A stretch of DNA of 64,000 bases, from contig JAFSGE010000056.1 of the NCBI GenBank assembly GCA_017434885.1, positions 186,001-250,000 on the forward strand, written 5' to 3'. This stretch comes from Lachnospiraceae bacterium (lineage in GTDB: Bacteria > Bacillota > Clostridia > Lachnospirales > Lachnospiraceae). The notes beneath the pieces are model-generated. The model did no database searches. It was not told the DNA's origin and saw nothing but the letters and a program-made list of their open reading frames with translations. Of the stretch, positions 31,824 to 41,207 are shown piece by piece (position 1 is the stretch's first letter; each line of letters starts with the position of its first letter). Both the position numbers and the translations under genes were made by a program.

Positions 31824-31840
31824 GTGCACTTTGCACAATA
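31824..31840. promoter_or_regulatory. Central inverted repeat TTGTGC-N5-GCACAA
   Basis: A dyad of the same layout as TTGCGC-N5-GCGCAA near 31726, midway between the divergent promoters. It may be an auxiliary operator of the LacI regulator or of another factor. Confidence 0.4.
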
Positions 31841-31854
31841 TTCTTGCATTTCTC

Positions 31855-31910
31855 TTGTTTATCAACCTTCTCCATGTTATAATCAACGCAAATTTCGCGC
31901 AATCGGTTGC
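31855..31910 (+). promoter_or_regulatory. GH42 promoter with LacI-type operator
   Basis: TTGTTT (31855-31860) and TATAAT (31878-31883), 17-bp spacer. GCAATCGGTTGC (31899-31910), a GCAA-N4-TTGC dyad with central CG, lies at about +9 to +20 and would block transcription when bound. Confidence 0.7.
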
Positions 31911-32006
31911 TTTTTGATTATTTCGCTGAATTTTTATAGTTTTTTCGCAAATTTTCTTAAACGTTTACGCAAAAGTCATAAATAACAATTATATGGAGGT
32001 TTATAC

Positions 32007-34073
32007 ATGATGTACAAAGACAATCTTTTATGCGGTGTGGCCTATTACGCAGAATATATGCCTTATGACAGAATTCCCACCGACATGGAAATGATGAAAA
32101 AAGCCGGCATCAATACTATCCGTATTGCCGAATCTACCTGGAGTACCTGGGAACCCGCCGACGGATGTTTTGACTTTACTATTCTGCATCAGGTATTAGA
32201 TGCCGCTCTTGCCTTTGATTTGAACGTCATTATCGGAACCCCTACCTATGCTATTCCCTGTTGGCTTGTCAAAAAATATCCTGACATATTGGCAGTGACA
32301 CATGGCGGTCCCGGTCTTTACGGCCATCGGCAAAACATGGATATCACCCATCCCGGATATCTTTTTCATGCAGAACGAATCATTCGTAAGTTAATGGAAG
32401 AATGCGCTGCTCATCCCAAAGTAATCGGCTTTCAGTTAGATAATGAAACCAAGTCTTATGACACAGCCGGTGAACGTGCCCAGCAGCAATTTGTTTCTTA
32501 TTTAAAAGAAAAATTTGGCACCACAGATGCTCTCAACAAAGCCTTTGGTCTTACTTATTGGAGCAACCGCATTGATGATTGGGATGCTTTCCCTGATATC
32601 AGAGGTACTATTAATGCAAGTTTGGGTGCTGAGTATAAACGATTCCAGCGGCTTTTAGTTACCAAATTTCTTTCTTGGCAGGCAGATATTGTGAAAGAAT
32701 ACGCTTCTGAGCATCAGTTTATTACCCAGAATTTTGATTTTGCATGGACTGATCATTCCATCGGACTTCAGCCGGAAGTTAATCAGCGGGAAGCTGCAAA
32801 ATCTCTTACCGTTGCAGGCGTAGACATTTATCATCCTTCCGCCGCACGCCTTACCGGTGCTGAAATCGCCATGGGTGGCGCTATCGGTCGTTCCATCAAA
32901 AAGGATACTTATTTGGTATTGGAAACGCAGGCACAGGGAAATCCCGGTTGGCTTCCCTACCCCGGTCAGCTCCGTCTGCAGGCCTACAGCCATTTGGCAC
33001 AAGGGGCAGGCTCTGTCATGTACTGGCACTGGCATTCCATTCATCATTCCTTTGAAACCTACTGGAAAGGTGTCCTTAGTCATGATTTAAAAGAAAATGC
33101 AAGCTATAAAGAAGTATGCCGCATCGGAAATGAATTTATACAGCATAACGAGCATCTTGTAGGTTTTAAACCTGACGCCCGCGTAGCCATTGTTCTTTGC
33201 AACGATGCACTGACTGCACTTTCCTATTTCCCTATCGGAAAAGATTTAAGTCTGAATCACGTGATGCGATGGCTGTTTGACTCACTTTATGAAATGAATA
33301 TTGCCTGTGACTTTATCTATCCGGAAGACATCTGCAGACTTTCTACAGAGAAATTACTTGAAAAATATGAGTTACTGCTCTTACCGAGCCTCTATGTGAC
33401 TGCTCCCGAAGTATCTGCAAAGCTGGATTCCTATGTCAAAGAAGGCGGTAACTTAATCGGTACCTTCAGAAGCAGTATGGCAGATGTTCACGGCGGAATC
33501 TATGCAGATGCACTTCCCTATGGACTTACCGAATGTTTTGGCATGACTTATGACCAGTTTACCATACCGGAGGATGTTGCACTTGAGAGTAAGATACTTT
33601 CCACGGTATTATCTGATAGCTCCTCTGTGGAAGTTACTGAGTTTATGGAACTGTTACGACCTTTGGATGATACCTGTGAAACACTGGCTTCTTATACGCA
33701 TCCTGCCTATGAGGGCTGCAGCGCTGTCACATTCCACCCGTATGGAAAAGGATGCAGTGCGTACTTCGGTTGCTATTTTGACAGAACTGTATTAAAAATG
33801 TTTTTACAAGAAATACTGAAAAAAATGCATATTACCATTCCCGTTTGCCACTTCCCTGTTATCTGCAAAAAGGGAACAAACAAAGCCGGTGAAACTTTGA
33901 TTTATATACTTAATTATTCCAAGGAACATAGTTATATAAACCTCGAGAATTATGTAGGCGATTCAATGCCCAATGATACAGTATTTACCAATCTCTTCAC
34001 CGGAGAAAATATTTCTGCAAATGATAAAATCACACTTGCTCCTTGGGATGTACAGATTTATATAATAAACTAA
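32007..34073 (+). CDS. Beta-galactosidase, GH42
   Basis: A 688-residue cytoplasmic GH42 enzyme releasing galactose from beta-galactosides. The barrel starts GVAYYAEYMPYDRIPTDMEM (near GVXYYPE consensus); the acid/base is Glu147 in FQLDNETKS and the nucleophile Glu306 in LVLETQAQG. QNFDFAWTD and GAGSVMYWHWHS are further active-site pieces. A trimerisation-like domain (around 390-600) and a small C-terminal beta domain follow. GGAGG lies 8 nt before the ATG. Divergent from the galactan operon and sharing its operators, it would finish the breakdown of oligosaccharides made by GH53. Confidence 0.95.
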   Translation: MMYKDNLLCGVAYYAEYMPYDRIPTDMEMMKKAGINTIRIAESTWSTWEPADGCFDFTILHQVLDAALAFDLNVIIGTPTYAIPCWLVKKYPDILAVTHGGPGLYGHRQNMDITHPGYLFHAERIIRKLMEECAAHPKVIGFQLDNETKSYDTAGERAQQQFVSYLKEKFGTTDALNKAFGLTYWSNRIDDWDAFPDIRGTINASLGAEYKRFQRLLVTKFLSWQADIVKEYASEHQFITQNFDFAWTDHSIGLQPEVNQREAAKSLTVAGVDIYHPSAARLTGAEIAMGGAIGRSIKKDTYLVLETQAQGNPGWLPYPGQLRLQAYSHLAQGAGSVMYWHWHSIHHSFETYWKGVLSHDLKENASYKEVCRIGNEFIQHNEHLVGFKPDARVAIVLCNDALTALSYFPIGKDLSLNHVMRWLFDSLYEMNIACDFIYPEDICRLSTEKLLEKYELLLLPSLYVTAPEVSAKLDSYVKEGGNLIGTFRSSMADVHGGIYADALPYGLTECFGMTYDQFTIPEDVALESKILSTVLSDSSSVEVTEFMELLRPLDDTCETLASYTHPAYEGCSAVTFHPYGKGCSAYFGCYFDRTVLKMFLQEILKKMHITIPVCHFPVICKKGTNKAGETLIYILNYSKEHSYINLENYVGDSMPNDTVFTNLFTGENISANDKITLAPWDVQIYIIN

Positions 34074-34106
34074 GCTTATGCATCACAGAACCTTCCTATA
34101 GTCAAA

Positions 34107-34151
34107 AAACTGCAAGATACTATGCGTTTAATACACTGTATCTTGCAGTTT
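34107..34151. terminator. Bidirectional terminator
   Basis: AAACTGCAAGATAC and GTATCTTGCAGTTT form a perfect 14-bp stem with T-runs on both strands, between the GH42 gene and maf. Confidence 0.88.
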
Positions 34152-34155
34152 CTTT

Positions 34156-34752
34156 TTATAGTTTCTTCAATTCCTGATATACTCTTGCAATGGGTAATCC
34201 CACCACATTATTATAATCACCGCTTATTCCGCTGATATACGCCGCGCATTTCCCCTGAATACCATATGCGCCTGCCTTATCCATCGGTTCCCCTGTTGCC
34301 ACATAATCCTCAATTTCCTGCTCTGTCATGGGATAAAACGTTACATCCGTTTTTTCATAAAAAGCATGGGCGCATTCCGCACCGGTTTCCTCATTCTGAT
34401 AAACAAATGTCACACCCGTGTAAACCTGATGTGTTTTCCCTTGCAGTACCGTCAGCATTCTTACGGCATCTTCCTTTGAATGTGGCTTTCCCATAATTTC
34501 ACCTTCATATGCCACCACTGTATCCGCACCGATTACCAAAATATTTTTTGTTTCTTCATCAGTAAGACTGCGATAAACATCCTCCGCCTTCATCAGGGAA
34601 AGTTCTCTTACCAAGTCCTGCGGCTCTGTACACTTTGCGTTTTCCTCTGCGCCACTTACCTTGACATTAAAAGGAATATCAATCTGCGCAAGAAGCTCCT
34701 TTCTTCTCGGAGAAGCACTTGCCAAAATAATATTTTTCTTACATGGATTCAT
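34156..34752 (-). CDS. maf: Maf-like nucleotide pyrophosphatase
   Basis: A 198-residue Maf/YhdE-type dTTP/UTP pyrophosphatase that clears non-canonical nucleotides. N-terminal ILASASPRRKELL, central VIGADTVVAYEGEIMGKP and C-terminal DKAGAYGIQGKCA motifs are all present. It overlaps the end of ppk by 14 nt and is the last gene of that leftward group. Confidence 0.95.
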   Translation of the reverse strand: MNPCKKNIILASASPRRKELLAQIDIPFNVKVSGAEENAKCTEPQDLVRELSLMKAEDVYRSLTDEETKNILVIGADTVVAYEGEIMGKPHSKEDAVRMLTVLQGKTHQVYTGVTFVYQNEETGAECAHAFYEKTDVTFYPMTEQEIEDYVATGEPMDKAGAYGIQGKCAAYISGISGDYNNVVGLPIARVYQELKKL

Positions 34753-36874
34753 GATTTGTTCTGGGAATAAAAACTCTGTGATTAATCACTTCACCGTTTT
34801 CCTTAGCTGCCTTTACTGCCTCTTCACAGAACACCTTCTGGGCAATAAAGGTTCCCTTTCCTCTCTTATCAACTTTTTCATAACTGCCATCCGGCTTCAA
34901 AATATGCGCTTTCACCGTATCTTTCAACTGCGTCTCTAAAATATGCATCAGCTTATTTCGAAGCTCCGGCTTTTCCACCGGGAACAAAATTTCCACACGG
35001 CGCTCTAAATTTCGGGGCATCCAATCCGAACTTGCACAATAATACTCCGGCTTTCCGTCATTTGCAAAATAGAAAATTCTACTGTGTTCCAAGAAATTAC
35101 CTACAATGGAACGCACCGTAATATTGTTACCGATACCGGGAATTCCCGTTTTCAGACAACAGATACCTCTGATTATCAGCTCAATTTTAACACCTGCTGC
35201 TGCCGCTTCATATAATGCTTCTATAATATCCTTGTCGCAAAGGCTGTTAATCTTGGCAATAATATGTCCTCCTCTTCCTGCCTCTGCATTCTCTCTTTCC
35301 CTTTGAATCAGATACAGAAATCTGTCCTTTAACCACAAAGGTGCCAAAGACAGTTTATTCCATGATAAAGGCTCCGAATATCCTGAAAGCATGTTAAATA
35401 CCGCCGTCGCATCTTCACCGATGGATGCCGCACAGGTAAGCAACCCCACATCTGTATAAAGCTTGGCAGTGGCATCATTATAATTACCTGTACCTAAATG
35501 CACATATCGTCTGATACCATCCTCTTCTCTTCTTACCACAAGCGTAATCTTACTGTGAGTTTTCAGCCCTACCAGACCATAGATAACATGACATCCTGCC
35601 TTTTCCAGCTTCTTTGCCCAGACAATATTATTTTCTTCATCAAATCGTGCCTTCAGTTCTACCAGAACGGAAACCTGTTTTCCGTTCTCCGCTGCCTGTG
35701 CAAGCGCCGCAATAATAGGCGAGTTACCGCTGACACGATATAGGGTCTGTTTAATTGCCAGTACATTTTCATCCTTTGCCGCCTGTCTGATAAAATCAAC
35801 CACCGGCATAAAAGTTTCATAAGGATGATGCAGCAGAATATCTCCTTTCCTGATTTGTTCAAATATATCGCAGTCTGCCGGTAGCTCTGCTACAGGTTGA
35901 GGAGCTGCGTATCCCTTCTCTTTTAAATGGTCAAAACCGGACAGTCCGTACATCTTCATTAAAAAGGTCAAGTCCAAAGGTCCGTCAATGCGGTAAATAT
36001 CCGCCTCCTCAATGGAAAGTTCTCTGACAATAATAGAAAGCAGCCTCTTGTCAATTCCTTCCTCTACCTCCAGACGAATTGCCTGCCCCCACTGTCTCTT
36101 TTTGAGTTGCTTTTCGATTTCCTTCAAAAGGTCTTCCGCTTCATCTTCCTCAATGGAAAAGTCAGCATTTCTCATAATTCTAAAAGGGTATGCACAGACA
36201 ATATCATAATTTAAAAACAGTTTATGAATATTTCTCTCTATCACTTCCTCCAACAGAATGACTGCTTTTTTTCCCGCTTCATCTGTAGGAAGCTGCACAA
36301 TTCTGGGAAGTACACTGGGGACCTGTACGGTTGCAAATTCCAGTTCACCGTCTCCGTCCTTTTTGCTTACCAATGCTCCGATATTCAAAGATTTATTTCG
36401 AATCAACGGAAATGGTCTGGAAGAATCCACTGCCATAGGAGTCAGTACCGGATATACATTCTCCTCATAAAATTTATCTACAAAATCAGCTTCTTTTTCT
36501 GACAGTTCTTCATGCCTGGTAATCACATGTAACCCATTCTGCAATAAAAGAGGAAGCAGGGAACGGTTATACACACTATACTGTTCCCGAACCAACTCAT
36601 GAGTTGCAACATTTAACTCCTCAAGCTGTTGCTTCGGTGTCATTCCCGCAATATCCGGCTTTTCGTATCCTGCATTGACCATATCTTTTAAGGATGCTAC
36701 CCTTACCATAAAAAACTCATCTAAGTTAGACGCGGTAATGCTTAAGAATTTTAACCGTTCAAACAACGGATTTTGTTTATCTTTTGCTTCACTCAGCACT
36801 CTTTTGTCAAAAAGCACCCAGCTTAATTCTCTGTTTGTATAAAAACAAGACTCCCCGTAATTTGTTTTGTTCAT
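34739..36874 (-). CDS. ppk1: Polyphosphate kinase 1
   Basis: A 711-residue enzyme making polyphosphate from ATP. The N-domain carries FYTNRELSWVLFDKRVL and NLDEFFMVRVASLKD; the catalytic domains contain GLKTHSKITLVVRRE with the autophosphorylated His, YVHLGTGNYND, and the second His near NLERRVEILFPVE. Length is normal. GGGAAGGA precedes the ATG. It forms a group with the ppx gene upstream and maf downstream. Confidence 0.96.
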   Translation of the reverse strand: MNKTNYGESCFYTNRELSWVLFDKRVLSEAKDKQNPLFERLKFLSITASNLDEFFMVRVASLKDMVNAGYEKPDIAGMTPKQQLEELNVATHELVREQYSVYNRSLLPLLLQNGLHVITRHEELSEKEADFVDKFYEENVYPVLTPMAVDSSRPFPLIRNKSLNIGALVSKKDGDGELEFATVQVPSVLPRIVQLPTDEAGKKAVILLEEVIERNIHKLFLNYDIVCAYPFRIMRNADFSIEEDEAEDLLKEIEKQLKKRQWGQAIRLEVEEGIDKRLLSIIVRELSIEEADIYRIDGPLDLTFLMKMYGLSGFDHLKEKGYAAPQPVAELPADCDIFEQIRKGDILLHHPYETFMPVVDFIRQAAKDENVLAIKQTLYRVSGNSPIIAALAQAAENGKQVSVLVELKARFDEENNIVWAKKLEKAGCHVIYGLVGLKTHSKITLVVRREEDGIRRYVHLGTGNYNDATAKLYTDVGLLTCAASIGEDATAVFNMLSGYSEPLSWNKLSLAPLWLKDRFLYLIQRERENAEAGRGGHIIAKINSLCDKDIIEALYEAAAAGVKIELIIRGICCLKTGIPGIGNNITVRSIVGNFLEHSRIFYFANDGKPEYYCASSDWMPRNLERRVEILFPVEKPELRNKLMHILETQLKDTVKAHILKPDGSYEKVDKRGKGTFIAQKVFCEEAVKAAKENGEVINHRVFIPRTNHESM

Positions 36875-36907
36875 ATTCCTTCCCTCCGTTTGCGCTGCGT
36901 GCTTAGA

Positions 36908-38452
36908 CTATATCGTCCTTTTTTGCCTGATAACGGGTCTTACACTATACACTTCTTCAAAGAAAGATGCCCTTGCACCAAACAATCCCCTCTCCAACGT
37001 AATATCTTCATTGGTATCAACGGTGATGGTTAATTGATTGTCTTTCAAAACTGTCTTTACATTTTTAAATTTCTGTTTATGGCTTCGGTCAAGTCCGTTT
37101 GCAAGCCGCAGTATTGCAGTCAACTTGGCAATTTTAAGATAAGAGTCTCTGTCCATCATGCTGTAACGGCTCATCTCTTCATAATAAGCAAATTCTGTGT
37201 GATTGTATTTTACCACGTTGGCAATAATCTCCCTCTCCATGTGGGAAAGACCGATAATCTCCGTAGCCATGATAATGCTGTAGGAGCATTCCGTCAGATT
37301 TGCCATACTGATATATTTTCCGCAATCGTGCAAAATCGTGGAAAGCTGTAGCAAAAGTCTCTCTCTTTGTCCCAACCCATGTATCTTTTTCATACTGTCA
37401 AAAATCGTAAGGGCTATCTGCTCTAACGTCTCACTTCTCTTTCTGCTGCCCCGATAGCGCTTACTGATGTTATGTGCACAGGCAATAATATCCTGCTCAA
37501 AATCATGGGCAGATGCTATCATCTTATTCTTTTCAGCATACTCATATGCAATACCGTCGCAAAGAGTTACTCCCGGTGCCCACACAAGTTTTGCTCCCAT
37601 GGCCTCCATAATCCGCTTAACCATTACCAGTGAAATATAAAGAATCGGCAGATTTTCCTCCGGCATATCCCATGCCTTCGCAAGCTGCGAAAAACTCTTT
37701 GTGTTATATTCCTTTAAGAAATAATTAAACAACTCCTTACCTGCATAGCCGCTCTTTTCATGAGTGATACTTTTCTTGCGCACCAAAGCGGAAATATAAT
37801 CATCCACAATAATAATATTTTCTATTTCTCTCTCACGCAGATACAGTTTTTTATAAACCTCTATTTGAGAGTCCACAAGTTCATTCAGCAATTCTTCATA
37901 ATGTTTAAAGCTGGCATCTAAATGAGTCAGCCTTTCCTGCAGACGAAGCACTCCCAGTTTCATATTCTGCGTGGAGACAAGCGTATCCTTATCAAACAAA
38001 GAAACCTGAATACTGCCTCCTCCGATATCTACGATAGCTGTACTGTTCTCAATAATTTCACGGAATCCTTCTCCCTGAAACGCAATGGATTTGTAATCCA
38101 GAAAACGCTGTTCGGAATTACTCAATACCCCAATTTTAATTCCTGTTCTCTGCCGAATCTGATCAAGCAAAATAGCTGTATTTTCGGTTTCCCTGATTGC
38201 ACTGGTTCCGTAGGCAACATAGTCTGCCACTTTATAGGATTTCATGATTTCCGCAAACTCCCGCAATACACCGCAAAGTTCTTCCACGCGTTCATAGCTG
38301 AGTTTGCCGGTGGTATAAGTCTCCGTTCCCATGTCAATTCCATGTCGAATATGGTCAATTTCTTTCATCCCGTGACTTTTGGACACTTCAAATATTTTCA
38401 TGGAAAGTTCATAAGAACCTATATCAATTGCCGCAAATGTCTTTACAGCCAT
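36908..38452 (-). CDS. ppx: Ppx/GppA phosphatase with HD-like C-terminus
   Basis: A 514-residue exopolyphosphatase or pppGpp phosphatase. The actin-like ATPase domain begins AAIDIGSYELSMKI and has VDIGGGSIQVSLF; the C-terminal helical HD-like domain includes LLLQLSTILHDCGKYI and YNHTEFAYY. The first motif has Tyr-Glu where GSNS/T is usual. It lies 33 nt before ppk1, the standard pairing for polyphosphate synthesis and breakdown. GAGGTGAGGG precedes the ATG. Confidence 0.92.
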   Translation of the reverse strand: MAVKTFAAIDIGSYELSMKIFEVSKSHGMKEIDHIRHGIDMGTETYTTGKLSYERVEELCGVLREFAEIMKSYKVADYVAYGTSAIRETENTAILLDQIRQRTGIKIGVLSNSEQRFLDYKSIAFQGEGFREIIENSTAIVDIGGGSIQVSLFDKDTLVSTQNMKLGVLRLQERLTHLDASFKHYEELLNELVDSQIEVYKKLYLREREIENIIIVDDYISALVRKKSITHEKSGYAGKELFNYFLKEYNTKSFSQLAKAWDMPEENLPILYISLVMVKRIMEAMGAKLVWAPGVTLCDGIAYEYAEKNKMIASAHDFEQDIIACAHNISKRYRGSRKRSETLEQIALTIFDSMKKIHGLGQRERLLLQLSTILHDCGKYISMANLTECSYSIIMATEIIGLSHMEREIIANVVKYNHTEFAYYEEMSRYSMMDRDSYLKIAKLTAILRLANGLDRSHKQKFKNVKTVLKDNQLTITVDTNEDITLERGLFGARASFFEEVYSVRPVIRQKRTI

Positions 38453-38463
38453 TCCCTCACCTC

Positions 38464-39768
38464 TTACTCTTCTCTATTTTTCCCTAACAGATAATCAATA
38501 AACTGCTGTGCCGTTCTGCCGGATAAGCCTCCGTGGGCAAGCTCCCACTTGTTGGCCTCTAACAAAAGTTCTTCCTCCGGCATGGTAACGCGATAACGCT
38601 CTGCCAATACTTTTACGATGTTCTGGAACTCCTTCTTATCCGGTGCCGCAAAAAATATCGTTACTCCGAATCTTGCCACCAATGACAGCTTCTCCTGCAC
38701 CGTATCGGATGAATGGAGGTCATCTCTTCTTTCTTCCTTGTCACTGAATTTTTCTCTTACCAGATGTCTTCTGTTGGAAGTAGCATAAATCAACACATTC
38801 TCCGGCTTTTTCTCCAGTCCGCCTTCAATCACTGCTTTTAAATATTTATACTCAATTTCAAAATCTTCAAAGCTCAGGTCATCCATATAAATAATAAACT
38901 TGTAATTTCTGTTTTTTATCTGGGCAATGACATCGTTTAAATCCTGGAACTGATGCTTGTATACCTCTATGATACGCAGTCCTTTGTCGTAATACTCATT
39001 TGCAATTCCTTTGATACTGGAAGATTTTCCGGTTCCCGCATCACCAAAAAGCAGACAGTTATTGGCTCTTCTGCCTTCCACGAAAGCCTCTGTATTTTCA
39101 ATCAGCTTGCGCTTAGGAATTTCATATCCTACCAAGTCATCCAGATAAGCATGGGTAATTCTCTGAATGGGAACAATCTGCACACCGTTTTCATCATGCA
39201 CTACACGGAATGCTTTATGTAAACCAAATTTACCTACACCATATTCTTTATAAAACTCTGTCAGTGTAGCTTTCATCTCCTCCGGCGTATGGTCTTTGGT
39301 AAACTTTACCGCAAGAGAACAGATGCGCTGTCTGATACGGCTGTTGTAAACCTTACTTTCGATGTCACTGCTCTCATAATTTTCAATCAGTGAAATACAG
39401 TCCACATCCAGCGTCTTTACCATGTCACTGAAATCGTAATCATAAAATTCTTTAAAAATCACGATATCATGAAGTACAGCCTGATTAATGGTTCCTTCCA
39501 CCTCACCGCGGATTTCGCAGGCACGGCTGTAGCTGTTTTCATTATTCACTAAAAGATTGGTCAGATAACAGTGCCAGAGATTCCCGTAAAATCCATGATT
39601 TCCTGCCATCTCAAGCAAATGATGAATATTATCATACAAAAGCCCTGCCATATCTTCTTTATTGTAGTATTCGTCATTATAATGCTCCATGAGCCATGCC
39701 ATATCATATAAAATACGGCCTTCTTCCTCTGTGAAATCTTTATATACTATTAACTGTTGTTCTCTCAT
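38464..39768 (-). CDS. DUF815 AAA-family ATPase
   Basis: A 434-residue protein with a helical N-terminal domain and a C-terminal AAA core: Walker A LLFGDAGTGKSSSI, Walker B FIIYMDDLSFEDF, sensor-like YATSNRRHL, and a late GLSGRTAQQF. Family members are known only by sequence; the fold suggests a remodelling or loader ATPase. It lies 11 nt before ppx on the same strand. Confidence 0.88.
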   Translation of the reverse strand: MREQQLIVYKDFTEEEGRILYDMAWLMEHYNDEYYNKEDMAGLLYDNIHHLLEMAGNHGFYGNLWHCYLTNLLVNNENSYSRACEIRGEVEGTINQAVLHDIVIFKEFYDYDFSDMVKTLDVDCISLIENYESSDIESKVYNSRIRQRICSLAVKFTKDHTPEEMKATLTEFYKEYGVGKFGLHKAFRVVHDENGVQIVPIQRITHAYLDDLVGYEIPKRKLIENTEAFVEGRRANNCLLFGDAGTGKSSSIKGIANEYYDKGLRIIEVYKHQFQDLNDVIAQIKNRNYKFIIYMDDLSFEDFEIEYKYLKAVIEGGLEKKPENVLIYATSNRRHLVREKFSDKEERRDDLHSSDTVQEKLSLVARFGVTIFFAAPDKKEFQNIVKVLAERYRVTMPEEELLLEANKWELAHGGLSGRTAQQFIDYLLGKNREE

Positions 39769-39820
39769 TTTTATATATCCTTTTTCGCTTTTTGTATCAT
39801 TTCTGTTTCAAAATCATTCT

Positions 39821-40945
39821 TTAATAATTTCCCAAAATCTTCATATTCCTTGCTTCTTCCCTAAGCCCTCTGAGTGCATTTTTCACTGCGCTGTCGGAAA
39901 GGTTTCCGTCAAAGTCAATGAAGAAGCGGTATTCCCAGTTTCTGTCCTCAATGGGTCTGCTCTCGATTTTGTTCATGTTCAGATTGTTGAAAATGAAATG
40001 GGAAAGCATATGATAGAGGGAACCGCTCTCATGGGGAACCTCAAAGCAAATGCTGACCTTCTTTGCATCTTCCTTAAAAATCTTCTGGTTGGTCACAATA
40101 ATAAACCTTGTGGAATTGGTGCTGGACTGGTTTACACCTTTCTCCAAAACTTCAAGCCCGTAAAGCTTTGCCGCATGCTCCCCTGCAATGGCAGCCTGTG
40201 TCTTATCCTGTTCCTCTGCAACCTTTTTTGCTGCAAAAGCATTGTTCTGCATACTGATTTGCTGCCAGGAATGATTATTTAAATATCTTGCAGACTGCAT
40301 CAATGACTGCGGATGAGAATATACCGTTTTGATATCCTCTATTTTGGTACCGGGCACAGCCATCAGGCAATGCTCAATTTTAATCACCTGTTCGCCTACA
40401 ATATAATTTTCAAATTCTACCAAAAGGTCATAAATTTCACTGACAATTCCCGCTGTGGAATTTTCAATGGGAAGTACCGCAAAATCTGCTCTGCCCTCAT
40501 CGATGGCTATCATGGCATCCCTGAAAGTATCCACATGGAAGCTATTTACCTCATCACCAAAGTATTGCATCATTGCTGCATGGGAATAAGCCCCTTCCGC
40601 TCCCTGAAAAACCACTCTTGCCTTTTCGGTTTCCAAATCATCCACCTTAATGAATGGAAGCTTATTATAACCACCGTTCTCTGCAATCATCTGATACTGG
40701 AGTTTGCGGCTCATAGCCATAATCTGTTCAAACAATTCCGCCACACCGTAGCTGTTAAATTCGTTGTGGGTTAATGCTTTTACCTTTTGGATTTTTTCTT
40801 CTTCTCTGGTCTTATCAAGAACCTTTTTTCCTGTTTCTATTTTATATTGTGCAACGCCTTTTGAGATTTCCATACGCTTTTCGTAAAGCTCTACAATCTT
40901 AGCGTCAATCTCATCAAGCTGCCCTCTAAGTTCTGCTAAATCCAT
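39821..40945 (-). CDS. pheA: Bifunctional chorismate mutase / prephenate dehydratase
   Basis: A 374-residue P-protein for phenylalanine synthesis. Residues 1-90 form an AroQ chorismate mutase (LRGQLDEIDAKIVELYEKRM), followed by the prephenate dehydratase (FQGAEGAYSHAA, PIENSTAGIV, and NSTRFIIV with the catalytic Thr region) and a C-terminal ACT domain (ESRPIEDRNWEYRFFIDFDG) for Phe feedback. No T-box or Phe leader peptide was seen upstream. Confidence 0.95.
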   Translation of the reverse strand: MDLAELRGQLDEIDAKIVELYEKRMEISKGVAQYKIETGKKVLDKTREEEKIQKVKALTHNEFNSYGVAELFEQIMAMSRKLQYQMIAENGGYNKLPFIKVDDLETEKARVVFQGAEGAYSHAAMMQYFGDEVNSFHVDTFRDAMIAIDEGRADFAVLPIENSTAGIVSEIYDLLVEFENYIVGEQVIKIEHCLMAVPGTKIEDIKTVYSHPQSLMQSARYLNNHSWQQISMQNNAFAAKKVAEEQDKTQAAIAGEHAAKLYGLEVLEKGVNQSSTNSTRFIIVTNQKIFKEDAKKVSICFEVPHESGSLYHMLSHFIFNNLNMNKIESRPIEDRNWEYRFFIDFDGNLSDSAVKNALRGLREEARNMKILGNY

Positions 40946-41207
40946 GACTCTTATGTCCTTTCCGTCCTACCGATTTCACTGCTTATTTTTTATTATAAAT
41001 ACTCCATTTATTTTATAACAAATCATACCTGATAGCAAGAAATTTACTCACATTTTACCTTTCCCCGCATCGCCGCCTCCCTTCTGCATACAAATCATTT
41101 TTCTCAGGAAATAAGCTGATTTTGGTTGCATCTCTTCCTCAAGTGGTATATGATGATTAAATCAAAGAAAATATTTTTTTATGACGATTCTCAGGGGAGA
41201 CTATATT
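40946..41207. other. Divergent intergenic region pheA / DUF5050 gene
   Basis: Only AT-rich promoter-like sequence was found. For pheA, TTGCTA followed by TTATAAAAT lies on the minus strand near 41035-41005; for the rightward gene TATATGATG near 41147. No riboswitch or T-box pattern was recognised. Confidence 0.35.

Noticed and set aside
40946-41060. T-box or attenuator upstream of pheA
   Set aside because: No specifier loop, T-box TGGN motif or Phe-rich leader peptide could be found.
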